This document shows, piece by piece, positions 1 through 6,995 of a stretch of 37,637 bases of DNA (position 1 is its first letter; each line of letters starts with the position of its first letter). A program made the position numbers and the translations under genes. This DNA is from an uncultured Acetatifactor sp. (GTDB lineage Bacteria; Bacillota; Clostridia; Lachnospirales; Lachnospiraceae): contig CANQNT010000034.1 in the NCBI GenBank assembly GCA_947625255.1, positions 1 through 37,637 of the forward strand, in the 5' to 3' direction. The notes below the pieces were generated by a model. It was not told the origin of the DNA. It did no database searches and saw nothing but the letters and a program-made list of their open reading frames with translations.

Positions 1-1035
1 CGGGTGGCGGTGAGCATGAAAAGCAAGAAGCGCCCCTCCAAGCTGCCGGAGGAATGGGAGGTGATACCCAACACCCATGAGGGCATTGTCACTCAGGCGC
101 AGTTTGATACCGTCCAGCGGCTTATGACCAGCAGACGGCGGGACAAGGGCGGGAGCGGCTTTGACAACATCTTTTCCGGGATACTGAAATGCGCCGACTG
201 CGGCTACGCTATGCGGGCCATGAGCGCCAACCGCCGCAAGCGGCCCGATCCCATCGACTGTGTGCAGTATGTGTGCAACAACTACGGCACCAACGGCACC
301 GAGGGCTGTTCGGCCCACACCATCGAGGCCAGGGACTTGTTTGACGCTGTGCTTGCCGATATTCGCCATTACGCAAAGTTGGCGGTGGAGAGGGATGAAA
401 AGCGGGTGCGCCAGCTTCAGGAGCGGCTGTCCTCTATCGGGGCCACCGAGCAAAAGGCCCTGGAACGGGAAAAGCGCAAGCTGTCCAAGCGGCTGGGCGA
501 GCTGGACAAGCTCTTTTCAGCCCTGTATGAAGATAAGGTCATGGAGCGTATCACCCAGCGCAATTATGACATGGTTTCCCGGAAGTATGAAGCGGAGCAG
601 GCCCAGCTTTCGGGGCGTATTGAGGAAATCAACGCTTCACTGGCTGAAAAGGAAACCTCCGACAACGGAGTAACGGACTTCTTCTCCCTGATTGCCGGGT
701 ACGCCGACGCCGCCGAGCTGTCCGCCGCTATGGTCAACGCCCTGATTGAGAAAATCACGGTTGGGGAACGTGTTCAGAAAGAGGACGGCACAGTGGAGCA
801 GACCATCAAAATCTACTACAAATTCGTTGGGGTTCTCTCCAACGAGTTACATATCAAGGTCACAAAACGCTGTGCGGCTCCTCTCTCCCCCAGGCGGTGT
901 CAATGCTGCGGGGCGGAGTTCACGCCTGGTTCAGCGGCGGCAAAGTATTGTAAGTCTTGCGCCAAGAAGATACACACCCAGCAGAGTACGGAAAGCACAC
1001 GGCGCAGGCGTTCCGCCGTCCGCAAAGCGGCATAG
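1..1035 (+). CDS. Large serine recombinase, C-terminal part (partial at left edge)
   Basis: The reading frame is open to the first base, so the catalytic N-terminal domain lies outside the window. What remains matches the back half of a TnpX-like large serine recombinase, the class that cuts and rejoins DNA to integrate or excise an element. It has a recombinase domain with the usual 'GIVTQAQFDTVQ' stretch, a zinc ribbon (CADC near residues 63-66 of the visible part, then Cys at 86, 91 and 102), a long charged coiled coil and a DUF4368-like end (LIEKITV...IKIYYKFVG). A second Cys cluster (CQCC...YCKSC) and a basic tail close the protein. Internal Met codons near base 4 are not real starts. 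The gene ends directly against a truncated helicase gene, which is how an integrase sits at the end of its own element. Family assignment is firm; the exact element is unknown. Confidence 0.9.
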   Translation, partial: RVAVSMKSKKRPSKLPEEWEVIPNTHEGIVTQAQFDTVQRLMTSRRRDKGGSGFDNIFSGILKCADCGYAMRAMSANRRKRPDPIDCVQYVCNNYGTNGTEGCSAHTIEARDLFDAVLADIRHYAKLAVERDEKRVRQLQERLSSIGATEQKALEREKRKLSKRLGELDKLFSALYEDKVMERITQRNYDMVSRKYEAEQAQLSGRIEEINASLAEKETSDNGVTDFFSLIAGYADAAELSAAMVNALIEKITVGERVQKEDGTVEQTIKIYYKFVGVLSNELHIKVTKRCAAPLSPRRCQCCGAEFTPGSAAAKYCKSCAKKIHTQQSTESTRRRRSAVRKAA

Positions 1036-1066
1036 CAGATGGATTGTCCGCAAAGTCTGTCCGTCC
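1036..1066. other. Probable element/target junction (att-like)
   Basis: The recombinase stop codon ends at 1035, and homology to the SNF2-type ICE helicase starts at about 1058-1066, where the codons for P-S-D-L lead into the helicase motif QREGRIIRQG. The junction between the inserted element and the interrupted helicase must lie within these roughly 30 bases. The helicase frame stays open back through the junction only by chance. The crossover bases cannot be fixed without the other end of the element. Confidence 0.55.
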
Positions 1067-2011
1067 GACCTTCAACAGCGAGAAGGACGAATAATAAGAC
1101 AGGGCAATACAAACCCGGAGGTGGACATATACACCTATGTCACGCAAAATACCTTTGACAGCTATCTTTATCAGTTGGTGGAGGGCAAGCAGAAATTCAT
1201 CGGACAGATAATGACCTCGAAAAGCCCTGTCCGTTCCGCCGAGGATATCGACGAGACCGCTCTCTCCTACGCGGAGATCAAGGCTCTGTGTACCGGCGAC
1301 CCGCGTATCAAAGAGAAGATGGATCTGGACATCGATGTACAACGTCTAAAGCTGCTGAAAGCCAACCACCTGAGCCAGAAGTACGCTCTGGAGGACGCTA
1401 TCTACAAGGACTTCCCACAAAAAATCGCGTCCTATGAGCAGCGCATCGCCGGTTATGAGACTGATATTGTGCAGCGTGAAGCGAACACACGGCCTAATGC
1501 AGACGGATTCTCTCCTATGGAAATAAAGGGGGCTGTCTATACCGATAAAAAGGAGGCAGGGACAGCCATTATCAACGCCTGCAAGGCAATGACAAACCCC
1601 GATGCTGTCCGGATAGGTCAGTACCGGGGTTTTGACTTGGAACTGTCATTCGACAGCTTTTCCCGCATTTATAAAGCGACTCTCAAAAACCACCTCAGCC
1701 ATGTCGTAGAGTTGGGAACGGATATCTTCGGCAACATCACCCGAATGGATAACGTTCTTTCCGGGTTTGAGGCGCGGTTCTCTAATTGCCGCAGAGAGTT
1801 GGAAAATGTAAAAGCGCAGCTAGAAAATGCCAAGGCAGACGTTGACAAACCGTTTCCTTACGAGGAAGAACTGACCACGAAATCTGCCCGTCTGGATGAA
1901 CTCAATATCACGCTCAATCTGGACAAGCACGAAAATGAGATCGTGGACGAGGGACGGGAAGATGAGGAGGATAGTCCACCGGTAAGAGATAGCTTGGACA
2001 TTGAGCGATGA
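1058..2011 (+). pseudogene. SNF2-type ICE helicase, 3' fragment cut off by an inserted recombinase element
   Basis: The visible protein begins at helicase motif VI (QREGRIIRQGN, with the two Arg that contact ATP) and continues into the conserved 'VDIYTYVTQNTFDSYLYQLVE' block and a long coiled-coil tail ending in acidic residues. This is the C-terminal end of the very large helicase/methylase-like proteins found on Clostridia ICEs. Everything upstream, including the Walker motifs, is replaced by the serine recombinase, so this piece cannot make an active ATPase alone. The rest of the gene may lie beyond the inserted element to the left. The frame also stays open back to about 746, but that stretch is antisense-like overlap with the recombinase and not helicase. 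If the element excises, the gene could be restored. Confidence 0.82.
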
Positions 2012-2091
2012 AAAAGGGACGGTATGATGCCGCCCCATACATAGCCGGGAACCCGCTGACCGGCTAAATCTGAAAAGAAAGAGTGAGCGAT

Positions 2092-2427
2092 ATGATAAAT
2101 AAAGAAGCCAACGACAAACTGTATGAGAAAATGACGGCGGAGCAGGACAAGTACAGAAAGTGGCTGCTGTCTCTGCCGCCCCAAGAGATACTCAATCACG
2201 CCTATGAGTATACTGTTCGTGAGGATGTGATGTGTTCTCTGGAAGACATAGAGTTGGATGAACGAGACGCTGTGGCGCTGCTTAAGTCCCCGGCTCCGTT
2301 GGAGGACATCTATAAGGACTGGCAAAAGCGTGACCCCACCTATATGGAGGACATACGCGATACCATCCTTGACCGTGCCCGGAAGAATATCCAACGGGAA
2401 AAGGACAGAGCAGGCCGGGACAGATAA
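2092..2427 (+). CDS. DUF3848 family ICE accessory protein
   Basis: This small acidic, helical protein of about 111 residues matches the DUF3848 pattern: an opening 'KLYEKMTAEQDKY', then 'PPQEILNHAYEYTVREDV' and 'LEDIYKDW..RDPTYMEDIRDTI'. Such proteins are regularly encoded just after the large helicase on Clostridia ICEs, as here. No catalytic residues or membrane segments are visible and the function is not known. I prefer the ATG at 2092 because a GAAAGAG-like ribosome site lies at a suitable distance; a GTG at 2083 in the same frame is also possible. Confidence 0.75.
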   Translation: MINKEANDKLYEKMTAEQDKYRKWLLSLPPQEILNHAYEYTVREDVMCSLEDIELDERDAVALLKSPAPLEDIYKDWQKRDPTYMEDIRDTILDRARKNIQREKDRAGRDR

Positions 2428-2456
2428 TGCAGAGCAGAGCGCGCGAAGATTAACCC

Positions 2457-2485
2457 TTGTCATTTGGGGAATGCTATGATATAAT
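2457..2485 (+). promoter_or_regulatory. Promoter of the Fic gene with flanking inverted repeat
   Basis: A TTGTCA -35 box (2457-2462) and a perfect TATAAT -10 box (2480-2485) are separated by exactly 17 bases, which is the sigma-A consensus layout. The arms TGGGGAA (2465-2471) and TTCCCCA (2500-2506) form an inverted repeat around the -10 box and likely start site, a common place for a repressor operator. Confidence 0.7.
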
Positions 2486-2518
2486 CATCACATAATTAGT
2501 TCCCCATGGGAGGGTGTC

Positions 2519-3457
2519 ATGAATAATAACTATGCTCAAATCGAGGAGCTGCTTCATCAGAGAGCCGATTTTCAGGCAAGACTGAATTTGCTTCCTTACG
2601 ACGGCAGTCCGGAAGTCAAGGATCGCAACGGGAAAAAGTATCTCTACATCCGCAAACGTGTCGCAAGCAGACTGACTTCAACCTATGTCGGAGAATACTC
2701 CGACGAACTATATCAGCTGCTTTTGCGAAACGTCCGGGAAAGCCGAGAACTGAAGAAGAATATCCGCAGGCTTGATCGAGAACTCGCACAGCTTGGTTAT
2801 TCGGACGCCGAGCTCTCGGCAAGGGTGCAGATGAATCTGGACTTTGCCAGAGCCAACATGAAGTCGAATATCTATGACCAAGCTGTTTTGGAGGGCGTTG
2901 CCACGACCTTCCCGCAGACCGAAGATATTATCGAAAACGGAAGGGTCAATGGGGTGTCCGCATCGGACGTTCAAAAAATATTGAACCTGAAGCATGCATG
3001 GGAGTTCGTGCTGGATAAGGATGTGATCAGCTATCCGACTGATTATTCTATTCTCTGTCATATCGCAAAGCTGGTAAACGAAGGGTTCTATCATGACGGA
3101 GGCCGCATTCGCGGCGTCCCGGTCACGATTGGCGGCACGAGCTATATCCCGCCGCTGCCCATAGAGAGCATCGTCAAAGAAAAGCTGGAAGCGATCCTCG
3201 CGGAATCGCTTCCGGCAGACGAAAAAGCGATTACCCTTTGCCTTTTCTGCATGAAGACGCAGATTTTCAATGATGGCAACAAGAGAGCGGCCGTGATTTT
3301 TGCCAACCACTACCTGATCTCTCAGGGTGAAGGCATGCTTATCATCCCGGAACAGGAGGTGCCCGAGTTCAAAAAACTTCTGGTAGCTTATTATGAGGAC
3401 AGAGACCAAGGTGAAATCATGGACTTCATGAAGGTCAAATGCGTTAAGACGTTCTAA
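2519..3457 (+). CDS. Fic-fold protein with degenerate catalytic motif
   Basis: This 312-residue protein has an N-terminal helical region (about 1-110) and a C-terminal Fic domain. The Fic loop reads QIFNDGNKR at residues 248-256, where active AMP transferases have H-P-F-x-x-G-N-G/K-R. The Asp, Gly-Asn and Arg needed to hold nucleotide are present, but the general-base His is Gln. Classic AMPylation is therefore doubtful; another reaction or a binding-only role is possible. I recall other Firmicutes Fic proteins with the same Gln, so this may be a real subfamily. The start is set by GGAGGG six to seven bases upstream of the ATG. It has its own consensus promoter and a terminator downstream, so it is an independent unit between ICE genes and probably cargo. 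No antitoxin gene is evident next to it. Confidence 0.85.
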   Translation: MNNNYAQIEELLHQRADFQARLNLLPYDGSPEVKDRNGKKYLYIRKRVASRLTSTYVGEYSDELYQLLLRNVRESRELKKNIRRLDRELAQLGYSDAELSARVQMNLDFARANMKSNIYDQAVLEGVATTFPQTEDIIENGRVNGVSASDVQKILNLKHAWEFVLDKDVISYPTDYSILCHIAKLVNEGFYHDGGRIRGVPVTIGGTSYIPPLPIESIVKEKLEAILAESLPADEKAITLCLFCMKTQIFNDGNKRAAVIFANHYLISQGEGMLIIPEQEVPEFKKLLVAYYEDRDQGEIMDFMKVKCVKTF

Positions 3458-3664
3458 AATAGGGAAAGCATATAGCAAGATGAAATGCAAAAGTTCCCCA
3501 ATATGTTGACAGAAGTATACCATACTTTCTAGGGTGAAGGGGTGTTATCACATGCTTTGCCAACGGTTGCATCCGAACCGAATGTTGCCCGCTCTGAACA
3601 GGCAATAAGAAATTATCCATTGTCCGGGCAGTGTGCGGGGCATTTTGGGAATAGCTCAATAATG

Positions 3665-3697
3665 AAAAAAGGACGGCAGACTTGCCGTCCTTTTTTG
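3665..3697. terminator. Intrinsic terminator, symmetrical
   Basis: The 8-bp GC-rich arms GGACGGCA and TGCCGTCC (3671-3678 and 3683-3690) enclose a four-base loop. They are flanked by six A on the left and six T on the right, so the site can end transcription in either direction. It closes the Fic gene unit. Confidence 0.9.
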
Positions 3698-3749
3698 TGT
3701 CTTAAAGACTGGAGCCGGAGCAATTAGTGGTAGAAAATTAGCCGCAGGC

Positions 3750-3797
3750 ACTACCTTGTTGGGTACAGGACACAAGGAGCTCACAGCAGACAAGACC
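3750..3797 (+). pseudogene. Short decayed copy of a parM-like gene segment
   Basis: These bases closely match 5253-5300 inside the intact parM-like gene, including the stretch encoding T-G-H-K-E-x-T-A-D-K-T. The match has one inserted base and several silent-type changes, and the surroundings do not match. It looks like a leftover from an earlier or rearranged copy of the partition gene. The remaining bases between 3698 and 3953 hold no gene I can support. Confidence 0.6.
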
Positions 3798-3953
3798 GCA
3801 TAGGATACAAAACGGAAGCGAGCTGTCACAGACTTGCACCCGCACATGGTAAATAGCGCTGCTTACAACGAAACCGCTTTTAATTGGCTCTCTATACATA
3901 GCTGAGCGCCAAACGGCAATCAAACTAAGCTATGGAAAGGAGAACATGACACA

Positions 3954-4694
3954 ATGATGACCATTCGGATCTATCAAATCAACCCCGAGCGCGATACTAG
4001 CCGGCTCATGTTTATGGACGCGGACTTCCTTGCTCACAAGGTCGGTGAGGTCAGACCGGACAGTTCCGCCTATGACCTTGTTTTTGAGGGCAAGGTAGAC
4101 TGCGGCACCATGGAAGGAGTATTTCAGAAATTCAACACGGACCTCCCGCCCGAATATCTCGGGCGATTACTGTCGGTATCCGATGTGATAGAGGTAGTGG
4201 AAGGAGATGATGTGAAGCCCGGCTTTTATTTCTGCGACAGCATAGGCTTTAAGCAAGTCCCATTTGACCCGAACTCTGTAAGAAAGCTGACAGACAGCAA
4301 AATCATCAGTGTGGTTATTGCAGAACCGGGCAAACGTGCGAGAGCTGCGTATATTGACAGCTCGTTGGAGGGTATGCAGAGAATAGTCGGAGGGTACATT
4401 CAAGCTATATATCCGTTTGAGGAAGAAGTGTGTATTGTCTGCAACGAAGAAGGTAAAATGGACGGACTGCCGCTCAATCGTGCTCTCAGAGACAAAAGTG
4501 GAGAAATCTTTGACATAATAGCCGGCACATTTTTTATCTGCGGCTGTGGCGGAGAAAATTTTTCTGGTCTCACCGATGAGCAAATCAAGCGATATACGCA
4601 GATGTACGAGTACCCGGAGCGATTTATAAACTTGGGAGGCAAAATCCATGCTGTCCGAATCCATGACAGAGAGGCAGGTGAAATAGAGCGATGA
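3954..4694 (+). CDS. YodL-like / DUF3846 ICE accessory protein
   Basis: The 246-residue protein has two parts. Residues 1-105 resemble the YodL-type domain of ICE proteins (IRIYQINPERDT, then SVSDVIEV and 'GFYFCDSIGFKQVPF'). Residues 115-235 match DUF3846 (SVVIAEPGKRARAAYID, GGYIQAIYPF, CIVCNEEGKMDGLPLNRALR, IIAGTFFICG, LTDEQIKRY). Both are common on Clostridia ICEs and have no known activity. Two ATG codons (3954 and 3957) are in frame. A GGAG site at about 3938 is rather far away, and a three-codon minicistron (ATG at 3945) ends on the start codon, so reinitiation is possible. The stop overlaps the next gene by four bases, so the two are probably translated together. Confidence 0.8.
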   Translation: MMTIRIYQINPERDTSRLMFMDADFLAHKVGEVRPDSSAYDLVFEGKVDCGTMEGVFQKFNTDLPPEYLGRLLSVSDVIEVVEGDDVKPGFYFCDSIGFKQVPFDPNSVRKLTDSKIISVVIAEPGKRARAAYIDSSLEGMQRIVGGYIQAIYPFEEEVCIVCNEEGKMDGLPLNRALRDKSGEIFDIIAGTFFICGCGGENFSGLTDEQIKRYTQMYEYPERFINLGGKIHAVRIHDREAGEIER

Positions 4695-5068
4695 CAGAAC
4701 AGAAACCGTATGAGTACGACATGACCTATCAGAAGATGAGGTCTCTTTTCCGAGCGGCTGAGAGGAATCATCAACACTTGACCGGGTATATCGTCTTTTC
4801 TCAGGCCAGCTTCAATAAACCCTATTCGCTGGAGAGCAGGACCTATGTGGTATCCAGCGACAACAAAGCCTACAGGCCCAACATGGGCGGCTACTCCATT
4901 TATGCAGATAGTCTGGATGGGTCGAATCAGAATGTGCGGCTGGAACAGTACATGTCTGCTGAGAAAGGCGGGCCGGACGGATGGCAGATCGAACGCTGCT
5001 ATATGATGTCCGACGAGGTGGAAAAAGCCTTGTCCATCCTGCCAAAAGAGCAGGAACCGGAGCGGTGA
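4691..5068 (+). CDS. Small conserved-looking ICE protein, function unknown
   Basis: This 125-residue soluble protein starts within the ATGA overlap with the gene before it. I do not recognise a named domain with certainty. It has an orderly alpha/beta pattern, with a helical start (YDMTYQKMRSLFRAAERN), then 'GYIVFSQ', 'SRTYVVSSDNKAY' and 'GWQIERCYMMSDE'. No membrane segment, signal peptide or obvious catalytic motif is visible. Position and coupling to the DUF3846 gene suggest an accessory role in ICE maintenance, but that is inference only. Confidence 0.7.
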   Translation: MTEQKPYEYDMTYQKMRSLFRAAERNHQHLTGYIVFSQASFNKPYSLESRTYVVSSDNKAYRPNMGGYSIYADSLDGSNQNVRLEQYMSAEKGGPDGWQIERCYMMSDEVEKALSILPKEQEPER

Positions 5069-5104
5069 GTCAATGAGAAAAATGAGAGAGGAGGGCTCAG
5101 ACCT

Positions 5105-6028
5105 ATGAAAGAATACCAAGATGTTAAAATCATCGGCATCGACAACGGCTACGGAAATATCAAGACTGCCAACTGCTGTTTCCCGGCCGGTCTGACCGCT
5201 CACGACACCGAGCCGGTCTTCAAAGATGAGCTGCTCGTTTATGGCGACAGATACTACCTCATTAGCACAGGACACAAGGAGTTCACGGCGGATAAGACCG
5301 GGGACGACGACTATTATATTCTCACCCTTGCCGCCATCGCCCGTGAGCTGAATGTATACGGACTGACTGCCGCCACGGTTCGTTTGGCAGTGGGATTGCC
5401 GTTGACTTGGGTGAGCCGCCAGCGGGAGGACTTCAAGGCGTACCTCCTTCGGAACCGGGACGTGGAGTTTGGCTTCCGGGGCAAGGAGTATCTGGTGAAG
5501 ATCGCCAACGTAGACGTGTTTCCCCAAGGGTTCGCAGCGGTGGCCAGCCAGCTCCGGGAGTTCACCGGCGTCAATATGCTTTGCGACATTGGCAATGGCA
5601 CCATGAACATCATGTTCATCACTGACCGCAAGCCCGTCACGGATCGGATGTTCACCGAGAAGTACGGGACCCAGCAATGTATGTTGGCCATCCGGGAGAA
5701 CGTCATGCGAACCCACCATGCCACGGTAGATGACTCTATCATCAACCGGGTGCTACGGTTCGGCACGGCGGACATCCAAGCGGACTATCTGGCAACCATT
5801 CAGGATACCGCTAAAGAGTACGTCCAGGAGATTTTCCGCATCCTGCGAGAGCATGAGTACAACCCCGCCCTCATGCGGCTTCATGTGCTGGGCGGCGGTG
5901 GGTGCCTTATCCGAAACTTCGGAGAGTACGACCTGGAGCGTGTGACCATCAGCGATGACATCTGTGCCACAGCCAAGGGGTACGAATACCTCTGTGAACA
6001 GGCCATGCGCAGGGGCGTAAAGAGATGA
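5105..6028 (+). CDS. parM: ParM/StbA-like actin-fold segregation ATPase
   Basis: The 307-residue protein shows the three actin-fold nucleotide motifs in order: phosphate-1 (IIGIDNGYGNIKT, residues 9-21), phosphate-2 (LCDIGNGTMNI, about 160-170) and the adenosine motif (VLGGGGCLI, about 261-269). Such proteins form filaments that push plasmid or ICE copies apart, using a ParR adaptor bound to a centromere. The next gene, overlapping by four bases, encodes a plausible ParR, which supports the call. A GAGGAGGG ribosome site lies about nine bases before the ATG. On an ICE it would stabilise a circular or replicating form. A decayed fragment of a related gene lies 1.4 kb upstream. Confidence 0.85.
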   Translation: MKEYQDVKIIGIDNGYGNIKTANCCFPAGLTAHDTEPVFKDELLVYGDRYYLISTGHKEFTADKTGDDDYYILTLAAIARELNVYGLTAATVRLAVGLPLTWVSRQREDFKAYLLRNRDVEFGFRGKEYLVKIANVDVFPQGFAAVASQLREFTGVNMLCDIGNGTMNIMFITDRKPVTDRMFTEKYGTQQCMLAIRENVMRTHHATVDDSIINRVLRFGTADIQADYLATIQDTAKEYVQEIFRILREHEYNPALMRLHVLGGGGCLIRNFGEYDLERVTISDDICATAKGYEYLCEQAMRRGVKR

Positions 6029-6306
6029 CTGTCAAACGCTTCTCTCTTAGGTTTAACCTTGCCCGGGAGGATGAACGAAGGGCGTGGGATTCTCTTCAAC
6101 GTATGGAGTCCGGTAGCATCAACAAGGAAATCATCGCAAGAATAAATGGTTACGACAAGCTGAAAGTGCTGAGTGAGTTTATTCGGCAGGCTGTTGCGGA
6201 GGAACTTCATAACATAAAGTTCGTGACATCCCTGCCACAGCCAGATAAACACGAAAACGATGAGGAAGAATTAGATAATTTGTTCAGCTTTCTTGACGTT
6301 TTTTGA
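6025..6306 (+). CDS. parR: ParR-like centromere-binding adaptor
   Basis: This 93-residue protein overlaps the parM-like stop by four bases. Its N-terminus (KRFSLRFNLAREDERRAWDSL) has the short strand followed by helices typical of ribbon-helix-helix ParR proteins. The acidic C-terminus ending in 'DNLFSFLDVF' is a likely filament-binding tail. The expected role is to bind DNA repeats and link them to ParM filaments. Two identical 19-bp palindromic repeats start at its stop codon and are the obvious binding candidates. Identification rests on pattern and context, since ParR sequences diverge strongly. Confidence 0.75.
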   Translation: MTVKRFSLRFNLAREDERRAWDSLQRMESGSINKEIIARINGYDKLKVLSEFIRQAVAEELHNIKFVTSLPQPDKHENDEEELDNLFSFLDVF

Positions 6307-6369
6307 TGGCATCACTTTGATGCCATTTTTTCTTGTCTGAATGAGGATGTGGCATCACTTTGATGCCAC
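6306..6369 (+). repeat. Two copies of a perfect palindrome, possible parC centromere or terminator
   Basis: The 19-bp unit TGGCATCACTTTGATGCCA occurs twice (6307-6325 and 6350-6368), 43 bp apart. Each is a perfect inverted repeat with a three-base CTT loop; the outer pair changes from A-T in the first copy to G-C in the second, so pairing is kept. The first copy is followed by six T and may also terminate parMR transcription. Repeated palindromes beside a ParR gene suggest its binding sites. Confidence 0.7.
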
Positions 6370-6396
6370 AAAACAGAAGGATGGTGATTACAAGCT

Positions 6397-6561
6397 ATGA
6401 ATGCACCTCAAAACAAAGCTCCGCCTCACAAGGTTCGTCTCTCATCCCCGGAGGAACAGGCATGGCTCAGCGAAATTATACGGCAGCTAGCCTATGACGA
6501 ATACATGCAGAGAAAGCGCGAACAGTGGTTGTGGGAGCGCCCCCAAAAGAGAACCGAGTAA
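6397..6561 (+). CDS. Small basic protein of 54 residues, unknown
   Basis: A short frame (MNAPQNKAPP... ending in KRTE) has a charged helix rich in Trp, Glu and Arg (EEQAWLSEIIRQLAYDEYM). It sits between the partition palindromes and the mobilisation genes with an 'AGGATGGTGA' stretch upstream. Composition and codon use are ordinary for the region, so I think it is a real gene, perhaps a small DNA-associated ICE protein. No family recognised. Confidence 0.5.
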   Translation: MNAPQNKAPPHKVRLSSPEEQAWLSEIIRQLAYDEYMQRKREQWLWERPQKRTE

Positions 6562-6600
6562 ATGAGGCAGCAGATGCGTCATCTTGGCATAGCAAGCAAC

Positions 6601-6644
6601 GAATTGTGGGGCCACAATTCAGCTTGACAGGGGCTTGCGCCCCT
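6601..6644. other. Paired palindromes upstream of mobC, candidate oriT
   Basis: Two inverted repeats lie side by side just before the mobilisation genes. The first is a 20-bp one with arms GAATTGTGG and CCACAATTC (6601-6620). The second is AGGGGC-TTGC-GCCCCT (6629-6644), followed by CTATGACCCTC. An origin of transfer for a MOBP-type relaxase is usually a hairpin next to the nick, just upstream of mobC and the relaxase. The nick position cannot be told from sequence alone, and a terminator or operator is the alternative. Confidence 0.45.
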
Positions 6645-6674
6645 ATGACCCTCTATCAGAAAGGACGATGTTTG

Positions 6675-6995
6675 TTGAAAAGAACGCTCGAAATGAAGGT
6701 CCGGTTCACCAAGGCTGAGCTGGATGCACTCACCAAGAAAGCAAAGAAGGCGGGGTTATCCCGCGAGGGATATTCCCGACGCGTCCTGAACAGCGAAACG
6801 GTAAAGGAAGCTCCGCCCGTTGATGTGCCGGTGTTGATCCGGGAGGTACGGCGCGTGGGCAGTAACATTGAGCAAATCCTGAAACGCGCCAATAGCCTTG
6901 GCCGGTTGGATGTTTCGCAGTTTCGCCGTGAGCTGGAAGAACTGAGAGCCGTGGAACAAAGGATTAAGGATGCCTACACCACGGCACATGACTGA
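6675..6995 (+). CDS. mobC: MobC-like relaxosome accessory protein
   Basis: About 106 residues. The N-terminus (LEMKVRFTKAELDALTKKAKKAGLSREGYSRR) is a ribbon-helix-helix DNA-binding pattern. The rest matches the MobC family (LIREVRRVGSNIEQILKRAN...), which binds oriT and helps the relaxase open the strands. The frame extends further upstream, but the ribosome site AAAGGA sits correctly for the TTG at 6672 or 6675; an ATG at 6693 would cut into the conserved domain. The end overlaps the relaxase start by eight bases, so the two proteins are probably made together. Confidence 0.85.
   Translation: MKRTLEMKVRFTKAELDALTKKAKKAGLSREGYSRRVLNSETVKEAPPVDVPVLIREVRRVGSNIEQILKRANSLGRLDVSQFRRELEELRAVEQRIKDAYTTAHD

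Noticed and set aside
746..1057. Upstream extension of the helicase-frame reading frame
   Set aside because: This stretch overlaps the recombinase in another frame and has no helicase-like residues; only the part after about 1058 is helicase.
2708..3523. Reverse-strand frame of 271 residues across the Fic gene
   Set aside because: The forward Fic domain, promoter and ribosome site are clear; the reverse frame has none.
4400..5719. Long reverse-strand frame of about 439 residues
   Set aside because: It is antisense to three well-supported forward genes (DUF3846, the 125-residue protein and parM), has no domain and lacks a ribosome site. It is a by-product of codon bias.
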